A DNA stretch of 64,000 nt from Balneolales bacterium ANBcel1 (GTDB taxonomy: Bacteria; Bacteroidota; Rhodothermia; Balneolales; Natronogracilivirgulaceae), in contig JARULB010000005.1 of NCBI GenBank assembly GCA_029688905.1, forward strand, positions 62,001 through 126,000. The letters run 5' to 3'. Under the pieces are notes generated by a model. It was not told where the DNA came from. It searched no databases and saw only the letters and a list, made by a program, of their open reading frames with translations. The position numbers and the translations under genes are program-made. Below, in pieces: positions 17,149 through 25,621 of the stretch (position 1 is its first letter; every line of letters starts with the position of its first letter).

Positions 17149-18282
17149 TTAGGATGCCGGTTGCGCACTGCCGCTTTTCTCCACAGTCGCCGGATCACCC
17201 GTAATATGCCCTATTTTTCGGAAAATTTCATCCTGCAGAGCCTTCAAAAAATCAGGATGATCGTTCAGCCCTTTACTGGTAATAAGCTTATCCACCTGTT
17301 TTTTCTGCTCTTCGATAGCTTCGTGCAGTTCGATCCCCAGCTCGTGCAAGGTTTCAATATGGTCCGTCACAAATGCAACGGGAATCAACAGGATGTGTTT
17401 TATTCCATAGTCCAGAAGGCGGAAAACGAGTTCTTCGGTATTGGGCTGGGTCCATTTGGACGGCCCCACACGCGACTGATACCCGAGCCAGTGTGTCTCA
17501 CCGTAATTACGCATTTTCATAATTGCTTCTACGGTCTCTTCAATATGCTGTGTGTAGGGGTCTCCCTTGGCCACTTCACTGAGCGGTGTTCCGTGTGCAG
17601 TAAAAACCAGGTGCACTTTACTGCGTTCTTCCTCTGAAAAATCCTCTTCAAGCCGCTCTTCAATTCTGCTGTTCAGGGCGGAGAGATAGTTCGGATTCAG
17701 ATGATACTGGCCGATATGGTATTCCTGCCATCCGGGGATCTTGCCCGTTTCGATATTTTTTTGGCGGATGTGTTCCCAGTTCCGAAAACTGCTTCCGGTG
17801 GTCGTATAGGAAAAATGGGGATAGAGGGGCAGCAACACCAGATGCTCTATTCCATCGGCCATCGCCTCTTCAAAAACATCATAATCAAACGGCACCCAAT
17901 AGCGCATGGCGGTGTATACCTTCACAAAATGATCCGGCCAGGCGCTTTTTATCTGTTTTTCGAGTGCTTTACGCTGAAGTTCGGTGAGCGGGTTTATAGG
18001 AGAGCAGCAATCCGATACCACTTTATCCCGGCGATTCGGACAATACTTGCTGCCCATACATCCATTGGGACATCCGTTGATCTCCCGATACTTCTCTGCG
18101 ACGCCCTTGTAACGAAACCTGGCAATGGTCTTGGCCAGGCGCTTCTGAAATCCGCCCCCTCCAAGATTGATGATATCCTGATCTCCGAAAAGATTTTCCA
18201 GAAAGGAACGCACTGCCGGCTCGGAAGTGGGTCCACCGAGGTTCATCAGCACTACACCGATTTTTTTTCCGCTTTGACTCAT
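17149..18282 (-). CDS. hemH: Ferrochelatase with cysteine-rich insertion
   Basis: Inserts Fe(II) into protoporphyrin IX to complete heme. The start was set at MSQSGKKIGVV (377 residues); an upstream start adds 14 residues of no similarity. Family marks: VLMNLGGPTSEPAVRSFLENLF at the N-terminus, FTAHGTPLSEV with the active-site His, YQSRVGPSKWTQPNTEE, and PVAFVTDHIETLHELG. Where most ferrochelatases read YREIxGGSP, this one carries a 20-odd residue insertion with Cys71, Cys75, Cys81, Cys92 and Cys93 (bases 18004-18072). The spacing suggests a metal or Fe-S site, though it differs from the C-terminal Fe-S ligands of animal enzymes. It lies 157 bases downstream of a two-component system and begins the hemH-hemA-hemCD-hemE-hemF run. 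Confidence 0.95.
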   Translation of the reverse strand: MSQSGKKIGVVLMNLGGPTSEPAVRSFLENLFGDQDIINLGGGGFQKRLAKTIARFRYKGVAEKYREINGCPNGCMGSKYCPNRRDKVVSDCCSPINPLTELQRKALEKQIKSAWPDHFVKVYTAMRYWVPFDYDVFEEAMADGIEHLVLLPLYPHFSYTTTGSSFRNWEHIRQKNIETGKIPGWQEYHIGQYHLNPNYLSALNSRIEERLEEDFSEEERSKVHLVFTAHGTPLSEVAKGDPYTQHIEETVEAIMKMRNYGETHWLGYQSRVGPSKWTQPNTEELVFRLLDYGIKHILLIPVAFVTDHIETLHELGIELHEAIEEQKKQVDKLITSKGLNDHPDFLKALQDEIFRKIGHITGDPATVEKSGSAQPAS

Positions 18283-18439
18283 GTACATCCAGATACGTTT
18301 ATTGTGTTTGCAGACTCGCGGCACAGATCATCTTGCGCAAACAGCAAACGGCCCCTAAGGTAAGTAATTTCATGCAAAGATGCAGAGTTGCCGCTGCCGA
18401 ATATGAGCCCTGCAAGTTGCGCTTCCCGACCGATTTGTG

Positions 18440-19861
18440 CTAAACTGATTGCGCCTCAGAATCTTCCTCCAGGGCGTCCAGGTAGAAAAAGAATCGGCTG
18501 CCTTTCCCAACTTCGCTTTCCACCTGGATGTCTGTGCCATGCGCTTTTAAAATCCCTTTAACAACGGACAACCCGAGTCCGGTTCCCCCCTTGTCGCGGG
18601 AACGCGCCTTGTCGGTACGGTAAAAGCGGTCGAACAGCCGCGGCCAGTGGGCTTCGGGTATGCCGATGCCCGTATCGCTGACCGATACCTCCACCTGTCG
18701 TCCCTCTCTTTGATAGGAAAGTGTAATGGTTCCGGCATTGGTAAATTTGATGGCGTTGGAAACAAGGTTGTCCAGCACCTGTTCAATTTTGCCGGGGTCG
18801 GCAAGTACCATGCAGGAGTGGTTATCAATTTTCAATTCCACCCCTTTGTTTTTCGCGTTCTGATGATACCAAAGAGCCAGGTTTTCAGCTATATCCGCCA
18901 GGTTCACCGGCTGGGGGATGACGAACTTTTCGTCGGAATCAAAACGCTGCAATGTCATCAGATCCTTGAACAGGCGGTCTATGCGACCGGCCTGGCTTCT
19001 GAGATTTCTGGCATACTTCTGCCGTTTCTCGTCATTCAGGTTGGGTAGCTCCAGCATTTCCAGCGACCCCATGATAGTGTGGAGGGGGTTGCGGACTTCG
19101 TGGGTTATGTCGGCAAAAAACTGGTACTGCTTTTCATTCAGCTTCTGCAGATGCTCGTAATCGGCCCGAAGCTTCTGTGCCATCCGGTTGACGGAATCGG
19201 CGAGTGTTCCGATCTCGTCGGAGCGCCTGACCCTGATCACATGGCCGGTATCGCCGCTGGCTATTCGCTGAACATCCCTTGTCAGTTTGAGCAGAGGCCT
19301 TGCCATGTAGTGAGCCAGCATCGCGCTAAGCGCCAGAATCAACACAAAAGAGAATACCAGCCCGATGATGATAATCCGCCTCACATCCGCCACCGGCTGG
19401 AATATCTGGCTCTTTGGCTGGTTGATGACAAAAAAACGGGCCTCGTTCCGGCTCTCCACGATGGTGGCATACACCCAGATGTTGTCGTCGGCGGGATCGT
19501 CGATGGTGCGCAGTATCTCCTCTTCACCCAGCAGCTGGTTGATCTCGTCGGGATGGAGATGCAGGTGGGGAGAGCGCTGCGTTCCGACCGGATACGCCGC
19601 AAGCATGGTCCCGTTCGAGTCATACAGCGCGATGTTGTAATTGGTGGCCTCGCCAACACGCATCAACTCATCCTGAAGCTCCAGCCCGTCCGGCAGAAAT
19701 TTGAGCGTGTGCATCATCCAGTAGCCGTCGCTCTCCATGTCGGCGACCTCCTGTTCCAGTATATAGGCACGGATGTAAAACAGGGCGTAGGCACTGCCCA
19801 TTGTCACGGTTATAATCAAAATCACCGTTAGCGTCCAGGCCAGCTTGGAACGGATATTCAT
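18440..19861 (-). CDS. Sensor histidine kinase (HAMP-HisKA-HATPase)
   Basis: A 473-residue membrane kinase. Transmembrane helices at about 8-30 and 163-185 flank an extracytoplasmic sensor region of about 130 residues. HAMP spans about 184-236. HisKA includes FFADITHEVRNPLHTI with phospho-acceptor His254. The ATPase core has DNLVSNAIKF (N box), VSDTGIGIP (G1) and GGTGLGLSVVKGIL (G2). Its ATG shares one base with the stop of the upstream response regulator (TGATG), so the two are coupled. The signal sensed is not evident. Its position directly before hemH raises the possibility of heme or envelope stress sensing, which is inference. Confidence 0.94.
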   Translation of the reverse strand: MNIRSKLAWTLTVILIITVTMGSAYALFYIRAYILEQEVADMESDGYWMMHTLKFLPDGLELQDELMRVGEATNYNIALYDSNGTMLAAYPVGTQRSPHLHLHPDEINQLLGEEEILRTIDDPADDNIWVYATIVESRNEARFFVINQPKSQIFQPVADVRRIIIIGLVFSFVLILALSAMLAHYMARPLLKLTRDVQRIASGDTGHVIRVRRSDEIGTLADSVNRMAQKLRADYEHLQKLNEKQYQFFADITHEVRNPLHTIMGSLEMLELPNLNDEKRQKYARNLRSQAGRIDRLFKDLMTLQRFDSDEKFVIPQPVNLADIAENLALWYHQNAKNKGVELKIDNHSCMVLADPGKIEQVLDNLVSNAIKFTNAGTITLSYQREGRQVEVSVSDTGIGIPEAHWPRLFDRFYRTDKARSRDKGGTGLGLSVVKGILKAHGTDIQVESEVGKGSRFFFYLDALEEDSEAQSV

Positions 19862-20562
19862 CAGGGATGGGCCGTTTCTTTATTCAGTCCATACCCCATA
19901 CCGCGATAGGTCTTGATAAGCTCGCCGTCGTCCCGAAGTTTGAGGCGCAGGTTTTTTATATGGACGTCAACCGTGCGGTCGAAGACGTATTTCTCCTCAT
20001 CGGTGATATATTCCAGAATTTCCTGGCGGGTATAGACTCTCTTGGGGTTCTCAAAAAAGAGTTTCAGGAGTTTGAACTCGGTATTGGTGAGTTCAATTTT
20101 CTGTCCGTTTTGCCATGCTTCCATATTATCGGGCGCGATGAAAACACTGCGGTATCCGATCCAGCTTCCTTTCTCCTGCGGCCTGCGACGCAACAGCGAT
20201 TCCACATGCGCCTTTACCAGGTTAAGGCTTGCCGGCTTCGGGATATAGTCGTCGGCTCCCAGAGACAGCCCCGCGATCTCGTCCTTTTCCTGGTCCTTGG
20301 CGGTAAGAAAGATGACGGGAACATCCCCGAGGATCGGATGGGTTCGCAGATAATTGCAAATCTCGTAGCCGTCTTTGTCGGGCACCATAATATCGAGTAT
20401 GGCGAGGTCGATCTGCCGGGCATTATTATCGATCAGCTCGATCGCCCGGGTGCCATCCATAGCCATAAGCACCTCATAGCCATGCATTTCCAGGTAATTA
20501 CACAGCATCTCCGCCGGTTCGGCCTCATCCTCAACAAGTAAAATGGTTCGCTTGAAGTTCAA
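19861..20562 (-). CDS. OmpR-family response regulator
   Basis: A 233-residue regulator from a TTG start preceded by AGAGG. An upstream ATG at 20676 would add 38 residues that do not belong to the receiver fold. The receiver begins RTILLVEDEAEPAE with the acidic pair, the phospho-acceptor is Asp57 in LAILDIMVPDKDG, the switch Thr is in VIFLTAKDQ, and the Lys in IPKPASL completes the site. The C-terminal winged-helix domain ends ELIKTYRGMGYGLN, typical of OmpR/PhoB DNA-binding domains. Coupled to the kinase at 18440-19861. Its targets are unknown. Confidence 0.94.
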   Translation of the reverse strand: MNFKRTILLVEDEAEPAEMLCNYLEMHGYEVLMAMDGTRAIELIDNNARQIDLAILDIMVPDKDGYEICNYLRTHPILGDVPVIFLTAKDQEKDEIAGLSLGADDYIPKPASLNLVKAHVESLLRRRPQEKGSWIGYRSVFIAPDNMEAWQNGQKIELTNTEFKLLKLFFENPKRVYTRQEILEYITDEEKYVFDRTVDVHIKNLRLKLRDDGELIKTYRGMGYGLNKETAHP

Positions 20563-20803
20563 AATACCTCTTGTTTCCCTGGTTTCGAATTTTCGGTTCG
20601 GGATTTCCGGCCAGAAGCATTGTGATGATAATGGCCATCGTTCTCGACTGTGCCGAATATAAGAAAAAATATGCATTTCCGGTTTATTGGCCGTGACCCG
20701 GCTTCACCGGCTTGGCTGCTGGTGCGCAACCGGGAAGATCCGGCAGGGTTGCATCCACCGGGGCCGCAGAGCGGGACAGGCCTGCGCATGAAAAACTCCA
20801 TCC

Positions 20804-21070
20804 TCAACGATTGAGCTTTCGCCATCGAAACAGGTGGTACAGCACAAACACCAGAAATACCACCGAAAAAAGAAACGCGTAATCAAAGAGCAGCACGATC
20901 GGCCGGTCGCTGATGTCGGGCCAGGCTCCAAACAGAAATACCTCGATCAGCAGCACGATGGCCGGCAGCAACAGCGCCATTTTCAGGCTTTCGCTGAAAA
21001 CATAGTTCCATTTGCTTCGGCTGCGGGTTTCCGCGACCTCCTCCTCTTTCCATCGCTCATTCCAATCCAT
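20804..21070 (-). CDS. Small two-helix membrane protein of unknown function
   Basis: An 88-residue protein when started at MDWNERWKEEEVAE; an ATG six codons earlier (21088) is also possible. A charged N-terminal stretch is followed by two hydrophobic segments, MALLLPAIVLLIEVFLFG and IVLLFDYAFLFSVVFLVFVL, with a basic end HLFRWRKLNR that would lie in the cytoplasm. I do not recognise the family. It lies between the DUF58 gene and the response regulator, all on the minus strand, with loose spacing. Confidence 0.55.
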   Translation of the reverse strand: MDWNERWKEEEVAETRSRSKWNYVFSESLKMALLLPAIVLLIEVFLFGAWPDISDRPIVLLFDYAFLFSVVFLVFVLYHLFRWRKLNR

Positions 21071-21292
21071 CGTACCGGTACTGGTCACTGTTGGTTACGT
21101 GCCCGGCAGTTATGCCATCGAAGACGGCACCGCCCGGCCGGTCCGTTCCATATCCCTTGAAGCTAAGGAATCGATACAACAAATGGCGGCGTCAATTGTG
21201 GGAAGAGGGGATTATTCCAGGCAGCCGTTACTCCGAAGCCGGGGGCATCAAAACGACTGGGGGCATGGGCCGCAATCCAGGGCCGGTTCCTG

Positions 21293-22213
21293 TTACATCA
21301 TCCGCCGTCGTTTGTTCAGAAAAGCCAGCAGTGCCAGGTCAAATGGCGTCTGCGTGTCCACCTCCTCATATGAAATTCGCGCTTCGCTGCAGGCAATGCG
21401 AAAATCGCGGGTAAACTGATCCATCTTTTTTCTGTAGTCTTTCCGGATTTGTGAGGGGATCACATCCATTTGTCCGCCAGTTTCCAGATCCTCAAACACA
21501 AACCGGTCATCGGGGAAATCAAGATCCCGCTCGCTCCGTTTTTCCAGCAGGTGAAACAATACCACTTCATGTTTTTTATGGCGGAGGTGTTTCAGGGAGG
21601 AGATCAGCTCGTCGTGTCGGCGGGTATTTTCGAACAGGTCGGTCATCACCACAACCAGGCTGCGTCTGTTGATGCGTTCTGCCAGCTGGTGGATGGCGTC
21701 GGCCGAGGCGGTAAGGCGCGGTCCGGCATTCTCACTGTCCCTGGTTTCGAGGATCTCATCCATAATACGGTACAGATGAAGCAGGTGCGGATAGGAGGAT
21801 TTTGCCGGAATAATTTCCCCGATTTCGCGGTCAAAAGGTACCAGTCCGCATCCATCCCGCTGCCGGTGAAGCATATAGGCAATGGCGGCCGCAAGATGTA
21901 CGCCGTAGCGAAGTTTGGACCATTCGGCGAAATAACGGTACTGCATGGATGTGCTCACATCAAGGAGCAGGTAGCATCGCAGGTTGGTTTCTTCCTCATA
22001 CTGCTTCACATAATGCCGTTCCGTTTTTCCGTACACCTTCCAGTCGAGGTGTTTCAGTTCATCCCCCGGGTTATAGGGGCGATGCTCGGCAAACTCGACA
22101 CTGAACCCGAAATAGGGACTTTTGTGAAGTCCGCTGATAAACCCCTCCACAATCTGGCGGGCCTTGATTTCCAGCGGCGTGAGCCTGTTCAGCAGTTCGG
22201 GTGTCAGCAGCAT
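21293..22213 (-). CDS. DUF58 (VWA-like) domain protein
   Basis: A 306-residue soluble protein of the DUF58 family. The hallmark segment is YNPGDELKHLDWKVYGKTERHYVKQYEEE (read as two short motifs, PGDELKHLDW and RHYVKQYEEE), followed by the VWA-like MIDAS region LLLDVSTSM (DxSxS) and VVMTDLFEN. DUF58 proteins usually pair with a MoxR AAA+ ATPase and BatA/B membrane proteins in stress or metal-insertion systems. Here no MoxR gene is adjacent, so this copy is isolated or its partner lies elsewhere. It diverges from the guanidino hydrolase gene at 22367. Confidence 0.88.
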   Translation of the reverse strand: MLLTPELLNRLTPLEIKARQIVEGFISGLHKSPYFGFSVEFAEHRPYNPGDELKHLDWKVYGKTERHYVKQYEEETNLRCYLLLDVSTSMQYRYFAEWSKLRYGVHLAAAIAYMLHRQRDGCGLVPFDREIGEIIPAKSSYPHLLHLYRIMDEILETRDSENAGPRLTASADAIHQLAERINRRSLVVVMTDLFENTRRHDELISSLKHLRHKKHEVVLFHLLEKRSERDLDFPDDRFVFEDLETGGQMDVIPSQIRKDYRKKMDQFTRDFRIACSEARISYEEVDTQTPFDLALLAFLNKRRRMM

Positions 22214-22366
22214 GATTACTTTTTTTTCTTAAACTCTGTAAAAAACGGGAGAAATAAAATCTCAGACCCGGAAGCCGGGAACGGAACAAATGGATACAAC
22301 ACTCAAACTTCTTAAAAGTTTTTTTATTTTGATGTTCTGTTATCCTAACATGGAGTCCATTCTGAT

Positions 22367-23263
22367 ATGGCCACAATACTGACATCTTCCGGGCAGGTTC
22401 AATCCGTCCTCAAAAGCGCACCGGACATCCCCGTGCCAAAAGAGCTGCTGATGGTCACCCCCGACCATTTCTCGGTCGAGTACATCATCAACCCCCATAT
22501 GTCCGGCAACATCGGCACGGTCGACAAGGAAAAGGCCCGTTGGGAGTGGGAGGTGGTCCGCGACAAATTCCGCAACCTGGGGTTGCTGATCCACGAACTG
22601 CCCGGCCAGCCGGGTTTGCCCGACATGGTTTTTTCCGCCAACCAGAGCCTGCCGATACTCGACAACAACGGCAGGAAGCATGTTCTGATGAGCATCATGC
22701 ATTCGGAGCAGCGCCAGGAGGAGGTTCCCTACATCGAGCAGTGGTACCGCCGCAAGGGGTATGAAGTGCACTACCTTAACCCCGACCGCGTTTCCGATTT
22801 TGAAGGCATGGGCGATGCCATCTGGCATTTCAGAAAGCGGGTACTCTGGGGCGGATTCGGGTACCGTTCGTCACCTGCGGCTTACGAGCAGATTTCCGCG
22901 GAGTTCGACATCCCGGTGGTGATGCTGGAGCTGAAACATCCCTCGTTCTACCATCTGGATACCTGTTTCTGCATTCTGAACAGCGACACCGTCCTGATTT
23001 ATCCACCGGCATTTACCGCCGAAGGGCTTGAGCTGATCCATGCCGGGTTCAGCAACATCCTGGAAGCGCCCGCCCGTGAAGCCGAAGAGCTGTTCGCCTG
23101 CAACGCCACCTGTCCGGACGGCCGCAATGTCATCATCCAGAAAGGGTGCAAGGAGGTCAACCAGCAGCTTAAAAAACAGCGATTCGCATTTCATGAAGTC
23201 GATACAACCGAGTTTCTGAAGAGCGGGGGCAGCGTATTCTGCATGAAAATCATGCTCTGGTGA
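22367..23263 (+). CDS. Arginine deiminase/DDAH superfamily hydrolase
   Basis: A 298-residue guanidino-group-modifying enzyme. The fold's catalytic elements are visible: an acidic residue region in PDMVFSANQS, FEGMGDAIWHF, the catalytic histidine in LKHPSFYHLDTCFC, and Cys292 in the C-terminal SGGSVFCMKIML. This order matches dimethylarginine dimethylaminohydrolase-like and related amidinotransferase-superfamily proteins, which release citrulline or a ureido product. The exact substrate (arginine, methylarginine or another guanidine) cannot be told. It is followed by an AbgT-type transporter 108 bases downstream; the two could form a uptake/degradation pair, but this is inferred from position only. 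Confidence 0.82.
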   Translation: MATILTSSGQVQSVLKSAPDIPVPKELLMVTPDHFSVEYIINPHMSGNIGTVDKEKARWEWEVVRDKFRNLGLLIHELPGQPGLPDMVFSANQSLPILDNNGRKHVLMSIMHSEQRQEEVPYIEQWYRRKGYEVHYLNPDRVSDFEGMGDAIWHFRKRVLWGGFGYRSSPAAYEQISAEFDIPVVMLELKHPSFYHLDTCFCILNSDTVLIYPPAFTAEGLELIHAGFSNILEAPAREAEELFACNATCPDGRNVIIQKGCKEVNQQLKKQRFAFHEVDTTEFLKSGGSVFCMKIMLW

Positions 23264-23371
23264 TATTCCGAAATAGTTCGTATCTGTCATGCTGGTGGTT
23301 TGCCGCCCGGGAGCCCGGAGCGGTATCCGGCCACTTGTGCTTATTATCAAATTGAAACATAGTCTGTTCCC

Positions 23372-25090
23372 ATGAGTAACCCATCAGGTGCACCGCCCAA
23401 GAAGCGTGACTGGTTCACCCGTTTTCTGGACGTCGTAGAGTGGCTTGGAAACCTCCTGCCCCACCCGGTAACCCTTTTCGCCCTGTTTGCCACCGGAGTG
23501 GTTTTAATCAGCGGACTGGCGGAATACCTGAACTGGACGGTACCCGATCCCAGGCCGGAAGGTTCGGCGGGCAGATCACCGGACGGAATGATTGAGGCGG
23601 TCAGTCTGCTGAACGGCGACGGCCTGCGTATGATTCTCGAAAATCTGGTGACCAACTTCACCGGGTTCGCACCGCTGGGTGTCGTTCTTGTAGCTCTTCT
23701 GGGGGTGGGCGTTGCCGAGCATTCCGGCCTCATCAGTGCCGTCATCCGGGGGATTGTCCTCAAGGCGGCGTCGGTCAGGCCGATCGAAAAACCCCGTTTC
23801 GGCGGTATTACCAACGAAACGGGTCTTTGGCGCATGTTCCTGTACCTGATGCGCCGGCTCAAATACATCATCCTGCGGCCCTTCTCTTTTCTGCTGCAGC
23901 CCCGAATCCTGGTCACCGTCGCGGTGGTATTCACGGGGATTGTCTCCAATACCGCCTCCGAGCTGGGGTACGTCGTACTGGTGCCGCTTGGTGCCGTGGT
24001 CTTTATGTCGCTGGGTCGGCACCCGCTGGCCGGACTTGCCGCCGCGTTTGCCGGTGTTTCCGGCGGGTACAGCGCCAACCTGCTGCTTGGAACCATTGAT
24101 CCGCTGCTGGCGGGCCTGACCCAGGAAGCAGCCCAGCTGGTGGATCCCGCTTACACCGTACATGCCGCCGTCAACTACTATTTCATGTTCCTGAGTGTCT
24201 TCGTGATCACGGCTGTCGGCACCTGGGTAACCATAAAAATCGTGGAACCCAAACTGGGTCCGTACGATCCCGATATCGCCCTGGAAGATGTGAGCGACGA
24301 ACAATCTATGGCGCCGCTTACCAAAACCGAGAAAAAGGGGCTTCTGTGGACCGCCCTCACCTTCCTCGGGTTACTTGCCATTCTAGCCATGGGCGTACTG
24401 CCCGAAAACGGGGTTTTGCGCAATCCGGAGACCGGGGAAATCCTCAATTCACCGTTCCTTAACGGTATTGTGGCCATCATTTTCATCGTATTTGTGATTC
24501 CCGGCTTTGTGTTCGGACGTGTTACCGGCTCCATGCGTTCCGACCGGGATGTCATCGAAGGAATGGCCAAATCGATGTCAACACTCGGTCTCTACATTGT
24601 CATCGTCTTTTTCGCCTCCCAGTTTGTCGCCTTTTTCGGATGGACCAACCTGGGTCAGATTGTGGCGGTAACCGGCGCCCAGTTCCTCCAGAATATCGGG
24701 CTTACCGGCCCCCTGGTCTTCATCGGGTTCATCATGGTGTCGGGTTTCGTTAACCTGATGCTCGGATCCGCTTCGGCACAGTGGGCAGTGACCGCCCCCA
24801 TTTTTGTTCCCATGCTGATGCTGATCGGATACAGCCCCGAAGTTATCCAGGCGGCCTACCGGATCGGCGACTCTGTCACCAACCTTGTGACCCCGATGAT
24901 GAGTTATTTCGGACTGATTCTCGCCTTTGCCAACAAATATGACAAGAACCTGGGAATCGGCACAATTATCAGCACCATGCTGCCCTACAGCCTCTTTTTC
25001 TTCCTGGGCTGGATCGTGTTGTTTTATTTATGGGTGTTCATTCTCGGCATGCCGGTCGGACCGGAAGCTCCCACTTATTACACTCCCTGA
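23372..25090 (+). CDS. AbgT-family transporter
   Basis: A 572-residue inner-membrane protein with a dozen hydrophobic segments. It opens with FLDVVEWLGNLLPHPVTLFA, followed by LVTNFTGFAPLGVVLVALLGVGVAE and a C-terminal re-entrant region with GSASAQWAVTAPIFVPMLM and SVTNLVTPMMSYFGLI, all characteristic of AbgT proteins. Members import p-aminobenzoyl-glutamate or export sulfonamide-type antimetabolites; which applies here is unknown. The polar segment after TM3 (about residues 130-155) is longer than in E. coli AbgT. It follows the guanidino hydrolase gene on the same strand. Confidence 0.92.
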   Translation: MSNPSGAPPKKRDWFTRFLDVVEWLGNLLPHPVTLFALFATGVVLISGLAEYLNWTVPDPRPEGSAGRSPDGMIEAVSLLNGDGLRMILENLVTNFTGFAPLGVVLVALLGVGVAEHSGLISAVIRGIVLKAASVRPIEKPRFGGITNETGLWRMFLYLMRRLKYIILRPFSFLLQPRILVTVAVVFTGIVSNTASELGYVVLVPLGAVVFMSLGRHPLAGLAAAFAGVSGGYSANLLLGTIDPLLAGLTQEAAQLVDPAYTVHAAVNYYFMFLSVFVITAVGTWVTIKIVEPKLGPYDPDIALEDVSDEQSMAPLTKTEKKGLLWTALTFLGLLAILAMGVLPENGVLRNPETGEILNSPFLNGIVAIIFIVFVIPGFVFGRVTGSMRSDRDVIEGMAKSMSTLGLYIVIVFFASQFVAFFGWTNLGQIVAVTGAQFLQNIGLTGPLVFIGFIMVSGFVNLMLGSASAQWAVTAPIFVPMLMLIGYSPEVIQAAYRIGDSVTNLVTPMMSYFGLILAFANKYDKNLGIGTIISTMLPYSLFFFLGWIVLFYLWVFILGMPVGPEAPTYYTP

Positions 25091-25621
25091 GTTACCGCCC
25101 GATAACTTCAACCGGCGTGCACCAGAAGAGAGTAAAACGACAATATCCGGGATCAGAACCAATAAATAATTTCTGCATAATATTTTTTTTGCTTACATTC
25201 TCAGGAATTTAACGTTTTAATAAAAACGTGGACTACCATGGGTTTTTCCGGCTGGTGTTTTTTATTACGGGTAATTTCGGTTGAGTGTGCAATACGCAGG
25301 TTTACGCCCGTAACCCTTTTTCGCCGGTATCTATCAGGACTGATCACAAGGGCCGCCGGCAATCCGGGGCCTGAAACCGACAAATATGCCCGGATCTGAG
25401 TTATTCAATACCATCCCACATGTGTTCTCAGGTTTTAACAAAATCCGGCTCTGTTTTTTTTCAGTGTCGGATTTTTTTTGTTCGGGTTCCTGCCTGCACA
25501 TACCGATCCCGCAGCCTGCAGGTGCCGGACACTCCCCTTCGCCACTGGCGAGTCCCCTCTATTTTGTACCACCAGCATCTCTTCCTAAATCATATCACCA
25601 TTAACACGTACCCCAGGCTTC
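25091..25621 (+). other. 531-base leader/intergenic region before carA
   Basis: No convincing gene. In order it holds an AT-rich hairpin ACGTTTT-aat-AAAACGT (about 25212-25229), a longer-range pair TTACGGG (25265-25271) with CCCGTAA (about 25306-25312) followed by a short T run, and an intrinsic-terminator-like hairpin at 25441-25479. The hairpins are all on the carA coding strand, so part of this stretch may be an attenuating leader. No known riboswitch or PyrR site was recognised. Confidence 0.45.
25441..25479 (+). terminator. Intrinsic terminator in the carA leader
   Basis: The stem AAATCCG/CGGATTT closes a 20-base loop that itself contains a T run, followed by eight T residues (25472-25479). 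It ends about 143 bases upstream of the carA ATG. It could terminate read-through from the AbgT gene 350 bases upstream, or act as an attenuator of pyrimidine/arginine genes. Confidence 0.5.
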
